64,000 bases of DNA from Lutraria lutraria (taxonomy: Eukaryota > Mollusca > Bivalvia > Venerida > Mactridae). A program made the translations under genes and the position numbers. Shown in pieces: positions 57,525 through 64,000 of the stretch. Location of the stretch: NCBI GenBank assembly GCA_964023205.1, contig OZ026851.1, positions 8,969,637 through 9,033,636 on the forward strand, in the 5' to 3' direction. Under the pieces are notes generated by a model that saw nothing but the letters and a program-made list of their open reading frames with translations, made no database searches and was not told the DNA's origin. Numbering within the stretch: position 1 is the stretch's first letter; each line of letters begins with the position of its first letter.

Positions 57525-58520
57525 AAGTCTGGAGTTTATGTTTTAGACGAGTTTTAACAAAAGTACATGACTTTATAGAATGTATATTAAAGCCTGGGAA
57601 CCGACTTCATTGAATTAATTATAAAACTTTGAGCTAAAATTCAATTAGCAAAATAAAACAGGTTACATGTAATTAATTGAATGCATAAATGTCATGAAAA
57701 AAAATCAGTAAAAAAGTCCTGCTACTTTAATGATAAATATTTATTTAATGTTTTTGAAAGTCTGCAACTGACATTGATCGCAATTAAAACTGATTTTGTC
57801 TAGAAAATGCAGAAAAAAATGTTTAAAAAGTTCAAAGCATCCATGATTCAAAAAGCCTATGATTTATACTCTTCACAAAATAAAATCCGCAACAATAGAA
57901 TAAGTTTAAAATATCATACTCGGAGGATTTCCAGTATTACTGAATAAACAGGTTGATATCTCCACACGAAAATGTTCACATCCTTGAAAATAGTATTAAA
58001 CATTAATTCCTTCGTTCACATCAGTACAAAATGAATTTATATCAATATAAACATTAAAACAGAGAAAATTTGATTTTAGATAAGAAAAATTCACATGGTC
58101 GACATTAAAATATTTCAAAATTATCAGTTTTTATCAAAATAAACACAGCACTTCAAGAGTCTATATCTAAAACAAAGATTTTTCTCTAATTTACATCCAT
58201 ACGGTACTTACAAAATTATCAATATATTAGTTTGATTATTTATGACTTATCTAGAAGATTTGTAGCTTTTATGATACTGTACATACATACAATAATCCAT
58301 CAATAGCAACACATTTACAATATCTAAGTGTTTGGCTAAATCTTCATAAGAGCAGTTTATCCTCGGATGTCTTAACCCATTTCACATTTTTCAATGAAAC
58401 TCAAATAATTGGTTTAGCCCGAATACATTTTGACATTCACTTGTCCAGGTCAGAAATTTTACCAAATTTGAATAGAACTTTATACTCATTTCCAGCGTCT
58501 CAACTTATACCAGATGAGAA
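57525..58520. other. No gene recognised
   Basis: AT-rich stretch with no frame over 60 codons and no shared repeat recognised. Confidence 0.5.
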
Positions 58521-58524
58521 AATA

Positions 58525-58718
58525 CAGTGAAACCAGTTTTAGCGGCCAACTCCAAATAAAGGCCATCCTGTGAATAAAGGCCATCCTGTGAATAAGGGCC
58601 AGTCTTTTCAAAACTCTTATTGATAATACAGAACATAATGACCTACGAATAAAGGCTACCTGTCAATAAAGGTCATGTTTTGTATTTCCTGAGGGTGACC
58701 TTTGTTGATGTTTGACTG
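58525..58718. mobile_element. 194-bp TA-flanked MITE (pogo/mariner-like)
   Basis: It is flanked by TA on both sides (58523-58524 and 58719-58720), with ends CAGTGAAACC and TTTGACTG (inverted CAGTCAAA). Inside, aataaaggccatcctgtg is repeated in tandem. The right half is matched in reverse orientation at 27704-27800, which shows it is a dispersed family. A TA target and CAGT ends fit pogo-like MITEs. Confidence 0.65.
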
Positions 58719-58865
58719 TATACAGAATCCCCCCCTCCTACAAAAAAAAAGTACAATCCAGAGAGGGAAATTATCACTGCCTTATTGGTGAATTCATAAG
58801 AATACGAAATTTTTTCTCTGGGACCACTTGAATTTTCAGATTTTATTTGGGCGCCATAAATCTCA

Positions 58866-60244
58866 ACTAGAACTATCACTAAAGGTGATGAATACCCCCA
58901 GCTGAGGCCTTGACACAGTTATTGTTACATTTTACAGAGGGAAATATAATGCATTTTCATTTTTTTAATACCTGCAAATTGTTGCTTAGATATATCCTGA
59001 CCAGTTTCTAAATATACATTATATAAAAAATAACAAAGGGCCATAACTCATTAAAATTTACTTGGACAAAACCTATTGTGGACATGCACAACAACATGCA
59101 AACTACTTATCACTTCTAAGAAGTTTCACTGAATTCCTGCATGTAGTTGCTGAGAAATGGTACGGGCAAAATTTGCCTAATTGTATAAAACAAAGGGCCA
59201 TAACTCAGTGAAAATTAATCCAAACAAAACCTGGTTATTGCATGCACAACTTGGCTTACTTTTTATAACTTCTGTGAAGTTTCATTGAATTCCTATGAGT
59301 AGTTACTGAGATATTGTATATACACTGTATAAAAAACAACAAAGGGCCATAACTCAGTGAAAATTTAACCAACCAAGACAAGCCTAATGGATGCACAACT
59401 AGGCTAACTACTTATCACTTCTGAGAAGTTTTGCTGAATTCCTGGCAGTAGTCAATGAGAAATAGTCAGGACAAAATTGCCTATTGTATATACTGTAGAA
59501 AAAAACAAAGGGCTATAACTCAGTGAAAATCAATCCAAATGAAAAATGATTTAAGCATGCACAACTAGGCTAACTACTTATTACTTCTGTGCAGTTTCGT
59601 TGAAATCCTGTGAGTAGTTGCTGAGAAATTGTCCGGACAAAATTTGCCTATTGTATATACTGTATAAAAACAACAAAGGGCTATAACTCAGTGAAAATTG
59701 ATCCGAACAAAAAATGCTTTAAGCATGCACAACTAGGCTTACTACTGATCACTTCTGTGAAGTTTCATTGAGATCCTGTGAGTAGTTGCTGAGAAATTGT
59801 CCGGACAAAATTTGCCTTTGTATATACTGTATAAAAACAACAAAGGGGTATAACTCAGTGATAATTAATCTGAACGAAAATTGCTTTAAGCATGCACAAC
59901 TAGGCTTACTACTAATCACTTCTGTGAAGTTTCATTGAGATCCTGTGAGTAATTGCTGAGAAATTGTCCGGACAAAATTTGCCTATTGTATATACTGAAT
60001 AAAAACAACAAAGGGGTATAACTCAGCGAAAATTAATCCGAACGAAAAATGCTTTAAGCATGCACAACTAGACTTACTACTGATCACTTCTGTGAAGTTT
60101 CATTGAAATCCTGTAAGTAGTTGCTGAGAAAATCTCCGGACAAATTGTGTCTACAGACGCACGGACCGACCGACCGACCGACCGACCGACCGTCAAGCGT
60201 GAATCCAATATAGCCCCCATATATTTCATATCTGGGGGTATAAT
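58866..60244 (+). mobile_element. Hairpin-ended element HE-D, copy 2 (pearl-like, seven core units)
   Basis: It has the same ends as copy 1 (actagaactatcactaaagg; tatttcatatctgggggtataat). Core units are marked by aaaggg at 59035, 59192, 59341, 59508, 59675, 59842 and 60010, spacings 157, 149, 167, 167, 167 and 168. The (GACC)n tract is longer (about 60166-60192) than in copy 1. It has one core unit more than copy 1 and otherwise runs parallel to it throughout. Confidence 0.85.
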
Positions 60245-60390
60245 AACTTCTGTAATATCTATTCATTAGAGGAGAAAAATGTTCTCATCTTTTTACTCAG
60301 TGTACAGTGAAGAACTATGTACAAGGCCAAAAAACACAGCTTGTGCAGTGCACAGTTGGACTTTGTTCAGGTTTGTTTAGTCTAAATAAA

Positions 60391-60630
60391 ACTAGAGCTG
60401 TCACAGAGGTGACTAATACCCCGCCGCTGCTTTGCCACTAATAATGCAATAGTACACTATACGGCTATGTTCAAGGGGACATAACTCTGCAATAAGTGAA
60501 TCGCTGCTTATGAAAATTGTGTCTTGCACATCTCCACTTGATGGTAATAACATATACCAAGTTTCATTGCAATAGCTTAAAAAATGTGGAAGTAGTTCGC
60601 TCCACAAACTTTATGCGGATGGACCGACAA
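60391..60630 (+). mobile_element. Hairpin-ended element HE-A, copy 4, 3'-truncated
   Basis: It starts actagagctgtcacagagg and tgactaataccccgcc, with an intact GTCAC/GTGAC hairpin, and follows the family to ttatgcggatggaccgacaa. It then breaks off before the terminal G-block. The sequence that follows contains another SINE-like element. Confidence 0.7.
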
Positions 60631-60739
60631 ATGTATTACAGCCAGTGCCATTTGGTAATTTTCCAGCTGCTATAACAGAGGATGAAGACCCCAGGCTTAT
60701 CAGGGCAGTACCACAACCTTCCATAATTTTATCTGGTCC

Positions 60740-60812
60740 CAGGTAAGACTCAAACGCACAACAGTGCAGGGCTAGTCAGACAACATAACCATTTGACCAC
60801 AGAGGCCCTTAT
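60740..60812 (-). repeat. tRNA-like SINE head, minus strand
   Basis: On the minus strand it reads cctctgtggtcaaatggtta and later tgtgcgtttgagtctta, an A/B-box layout. The neighbouring cagtgccatttggtaatttt may be the body. No second copy of that body was found. Confidence 0.5.
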
Positions 60813-60814
60813 AA

Positions 60815-61495
60815 GCATTTGTTCAAATTAATATTTCAAGTTCAAGAAAAATTGACATCTCTATGCCCTTTTTGATGCTATTTTTGGGTCCAGGAAAAAG
60901 TATATTTTTTCCCACTGATCCTAAAATCCTAAATTTATTCACGACTCAAATTCCCCCTTATAATAATCATAGGGGCCCGGATATCAGTTCCTGAAACAGT
61001 AACTAGAGATGCAGAGTTGAAATTCATAGTTTGCATGATCACTATAATTACGAGAAGAATTTACAAGTAAATTCATCTCATAAAAAAGTGCTGATCACAG
61101 ATTTCTATGAAACTAGTATTTCAAGGTAAAACTCAAGGACTTAGGCAGCAGCTACTCAACCTAACATTTCCTTGCCTAGAGCACTAAAACTGTCGTATAG
61201 GATATTTAATTCTACTACTGATGATATTTCTTTTAACATTTACTGAAAGATTGTGATATTCAGTTGGCAAGGCACAGCTAATTAAAGACATCAAGTTAGC
61301 TGCTAACAACTGTGTAGCATACCTGTCATATCAAAGGTATCATAAACAGTCTGTACAAATCTTTTTCATCATTCTTATATCTTGTATAAGATATTTAGAG
61401 AAAAACAACAGTAAAACCTGATGGTAAATAAACAGATTTTGGAATGCCAAAAATTGGTTCTTATTAAGCTTTAGAATGTTCAATTTTTTTGTGAC
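60815..61495. other. No gene recognised
   Basis: AT-rich stretch. A 74-codon minus frame (61340-61564) reaches into the G/T-rich tract and is not a credible gene. Confidence 0.45.
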
Positions 61496-61497
61496 AT

Positions 61498-62155
61498 GTG
61501 GGCGGTTTGAGGTGATGTTGGATGTTTTGGAGATGGTTTGGTGTTGACTGGGCCCTAGCTGCACTTTAGGGGAAGGGGCCCAGGGCCCTCAAGTAGGGGA
61601 ATTTCGCGTCTTTTTGAGGAAAATGCAGAATTTCATGGGATTTTTTTTCAACTGATTTATAACCCTGCAATAAGCATTTTTTTACAGGGGAATTTTTATC
61701 AAAAATAGGGGAAAAAAGTATATAATTATAGGAAGGGAATGGGGCCAAATTTAGGCCCCAAAAACATCAAATGAGGGCCCTGGTTGATTATGGTGATTTT
61801 AAATGTTTTGAGGTATTCGGGCTGATTTAGGTTGATTATGTTTTGGGGATGGTTTGGTGCTGATTAAGTTGATTTTGGATGTTTTGGGATGTTTGGACTG
61901 ATTTGTGTTGATTTTGGGTTGCTGTAGGAAGTTTTGGGTTGATTTGGATAGTTTGGGGGTGTTTTGGACTGACTTTTTGGGTATTTTGGGTTGATTTGAG
62001 TACTTATATATGGGTTGATTTGGGAAGTTTTGGGGTGATTTTGGGTAGTTTTGGGGTGCTTTGGGTAGTTTTGGGATGATTCTTGATGGTTTTAGGGATG
62101 GTTTTATATGATTATGTTTGGTTTGTGGTGATTTATGGTTTTTGGGCGATATTGG
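61498..62155 (+). repeat. Strand-asymmetric G/T-rich degenerate repeat, interrupted
   Basis: The plus strand is almost free of C for long stretches and repeats phrases like ggttgattttgggtag, gttttggggtgattttggg and gggatgatt. Runs of three to five G recur every 8-20 bases. On the minus strand the 124-codon frame 61799-62173 is a Pro/Lys/Ser/Asn-rich translation of this repeat. A GGGCCC-bounded insert occupies 61550-61782. Confidence 0.75.
61550..61782. mobile_element. Possible short insert with GGGCCC-containing ends
   Basis: The insert breaks the G/T tract and contains GGGCCC at 61550, 61576, 61583 and 61775. Bases 61581-61591 (cagggccctca) are inverted at 61772-61782 (tgagggccctg). The flanks gttgact and gttgatt could be a target duplication, but the tract itself is repetitive. 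The hAT-like start CAGGG is suggestive only. Confidence 0.4.
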
Positions 62156-62377
62156 GCTATAATAAACACACAAGCGAAGAACAAAATATGCTTAGAGATC
62201 TGTGAGTATAGCTAAGTGTTAAATTTAACAGTAAAGTAGTCACTTTACTAAGAATGATTTAAGCATTAGGTTTGACTGTAAAAACAGGAAAAGGTGAGAT
62301 TATATTGTTTTAGTTCTTTCTTGTTTTCCAAAGCAAGTTATTCTAATGGCGCCATCCATGACAGCAATATTAACAAA

Positions 62378-62455
62378 TCGAGGGCTCAGCGCAACACTGT
62401 CGTAACTTGTTCTTATTTCAATATGAGTTACGACACTATTGCGTTGAACCCTCGA
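62378..62455. repeat. 30-nt inverted repeat with 18-nt loop
   Basis: Arms 62378-62407 and 62426-62455 match at 26 of 30 positions, with some differences compatible with G-T pairing (tcgagggctcagcgcaac against gcgttgaaccctcga). It lies in a minus-strand 94-codon frame (62300-62584) that simply reads through it. A fold-back MITE or small-RNA precursor is possible. Confidence 0.6.
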
Positions 62456-62459
62456 AATA

Positions 62460-64000
62460 TGTAAGGTATCAGCATACCATTTAAATGTAGGTGATGTTAA
62501 TATATCTAATATAGATGATATCAAGGACTTTCTAAATGTACTGTTTACATAGAAATGCCTTACATACTCATGCAATGTTGGCAACCAAGATGTGTCAGTT
62601 TCTGATACAACAACACGAGCTTACTGCGAAAAACTTTTTTTCCAGAAATATGTTTCCAATTTTAATAATTACTCAGTAAACATCATAAAAGTTGCTTGAG
62701 GCATATAAGAACTAATGTCACCATATGCTCACAGACTGTTATTATGACTTTTTTCACCATATAACATTGCCGCAAAACAGTATCTTCTTGCCAAATGAAC
62801 ACATTTTTTCCCCTAAATCTTTTATTTTCCCCTCAAAACACTGTTGGTCTCAAATGCTCCCGTTTTTTGCTAAAATTGCTATTGCGTGTTGACATAAATT
62901 CATGGATTTTGACACAAAATTGCCACATATCATTGGTCTCCTTTCGGGTCTGGTTCAATTTGAGGTGGTTTAGGAGCAAGCAACCAAAGAAAATATTCTT
63001 TAGACTTTAAATGGTGGTCAAATGTCGAGACTGATTTATCACTGTTATTCAAGGATATTTTGGATGACATTAAATATCAAACAGCAAATCAGTCTCGTTG
63101 GTCATTTGTTCAAATTTTTGTTAGTGAACTGACGGCCCTTTTTGACTATTTTTCCCCTTTTATCAGAGCTCAGTGTCTCCCCCATTTTCTTTAAAAAAAA
63201 ATGCTGAAAAAAAATCCCCTTTTCGTAAACCACAGAACATAACCACACAACTTTTCCCAATTCAGTAAGTACCACTTATTGAACCAAAAAGTGAGAAAAA
63301 ATCCTTGCAATAGTAACTGATTATTCTCATAAACAGAATGTATGTCAATATAAAAGGATGCAATAGTTTTATTACATATTGGTTTTCAATTACTCAGTTC
63401 TATGGAGAATAAATGCAGACAATGGAATCCGAATGATCTGATATCATCATATATAATACAAATATTTATTTGTCTATATATAGTTGACAACAGTTTCTAA
63501 CAAATGTTCAAATGCAAAACGATGAATAGCTATTGGCCGATTAAGTGCTACAATAATGGACCTTTTTACATTGCTTGGTAATAATGTTCGATTGTAAATT
63601 GACAGCTTCTTGGACACATCTCCTACAACAAACAGGAAATGCTACAACTCATTTATTTCTCTGCTATTCATGACAAATCCATTAGTCCACCAATAATTTC
63701 TGTTACGACCAATATTTAAGCTACAAATTAACACAAGTAAGGATATTTAATCAAACAGATTATGAGAAAAATATCCATTGCAGAACATCAATTCAAACAC
63801 AAGGTTACCATTGATCACTGATTAATTTCAATGTGAATTATTGCAGAATGGTGTCCATGGTTACGGATGAAATGCTATAAATGATAACATTCAGCACAAA
63901 ATGTGAAGGAATAAAAACAAGAACTATCAAAGGGTAAAGGGTGGCAAAATATGGTAAAGGGAAGCAAAATATGGCAAAGGGTGGCAAATATGATAAAATA
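62460..64000. other. No gene recognised; C-run patches
   Basis: Short patches with tttttcccct, ttttcccctcaaa and tccccttttcg at 62803-62835 and 63150-63222 resemble the reverse complement of the aggggaaaaaa patches at 61680-61740. The last 80 bases contain a short repeat of gggtggcaaaatatgg and gggaagcaaaatatgg that runs to the window edge. Confidence 0.45.

Noticed and set aside
61799..62173. 124-codon Pro/Lys/Ser-rich minus-strand frame
   Set aside because: It is the complement of a degenerate G/T-rich repeat and has no start context or domain.
62300..62584. 94-codon minus-strand frame
   Set aside because: Much of it reads through a 30-nt inverted repeat; no domain recognised.

Overview
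This window looks like AT-rich animal nuclear DNA, most likely from a marine mollusc and probably a bivalve. That is an inference from three things: elements with tandem cores of about 167 bp ending in a (GACC)n microsatellite, which resemble the pearl/DTC84-type elements described in oysters and clams; several tRNA-headed SINEs; and a mix of hAT, TTAA-target, Harbinger-like, Tc1 and Penelope-like fragments. I found no convincing host protein-coding exon on either strand. Open frames are short (at most about 124 codons), low in complexity or inside repeats, so the window reads as intergenic or intronic sequence built by repeated transposon insertion.

Layout. 2.5-4.2 kb: a tRNA-derived SINE, then a MITE split by a 432-bp TTAA-target element. 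5.35-7.6 kb: a long hairpin-ended element (HE-C) with a 1.2-kb element (HE-D1) nested inside it. 9.1-10.9 kb: a pair of 22-bp inverted termini around a second SINE. 12.0-12.6 kb: a second TTAA-target element. 16-32 kb: scattered short elements (family I MITEs, HE-A, HE-G, HE-H, SINE heads) and a six-copy tandem repeat of about 60 bp. 33.3-36.0 kb: three levels of nesting, one hAT-like element inside another inside HE-A. 36.0-37.8 kb: a 32-bp minisatellite split by a 5'-truncated Penelope-like element that keeps a GIY-YIG domain and a hammerhead-like motif. 38.5-40.2 kb: HE-F and HE-B. 43.1-44.6 kb: a Harbinger-like element with a TAA target duplication. 46-49 kb: two members of a tRNA-Ala-like family. 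50.8-53.2 kb: a 2.4-kb, 25-bp minisatellite. 53.9-54.6 kb: a broken Tc1 transposase. 57-60.6 kb: HE-E, a small TA-flanked MITE, the second HE-D copy and a fourth HE-A. 61.5-62.2 kb: a strand-asymmetric G/T-rich tract.

The most interesting pattern is a group of at least eight otherwise different element types sharing one plan. Each starts with ACTAGA or ACAAGA, followed at once by a short hairpin and, in most, an ATRCCCCC block. The body may be tandemly repeated. A (GACN)n-like microsatellite follows, then a complementary GGGGGYATAA end. All 13 copies I recognised lie on the + strand. Read in reverse complement, the end is a hairpin followed by CTAGTT or CTTGTT, which resembles Helitron/Helentron 3' termini. 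Family assignments are from motif reading only; no database search was possible.
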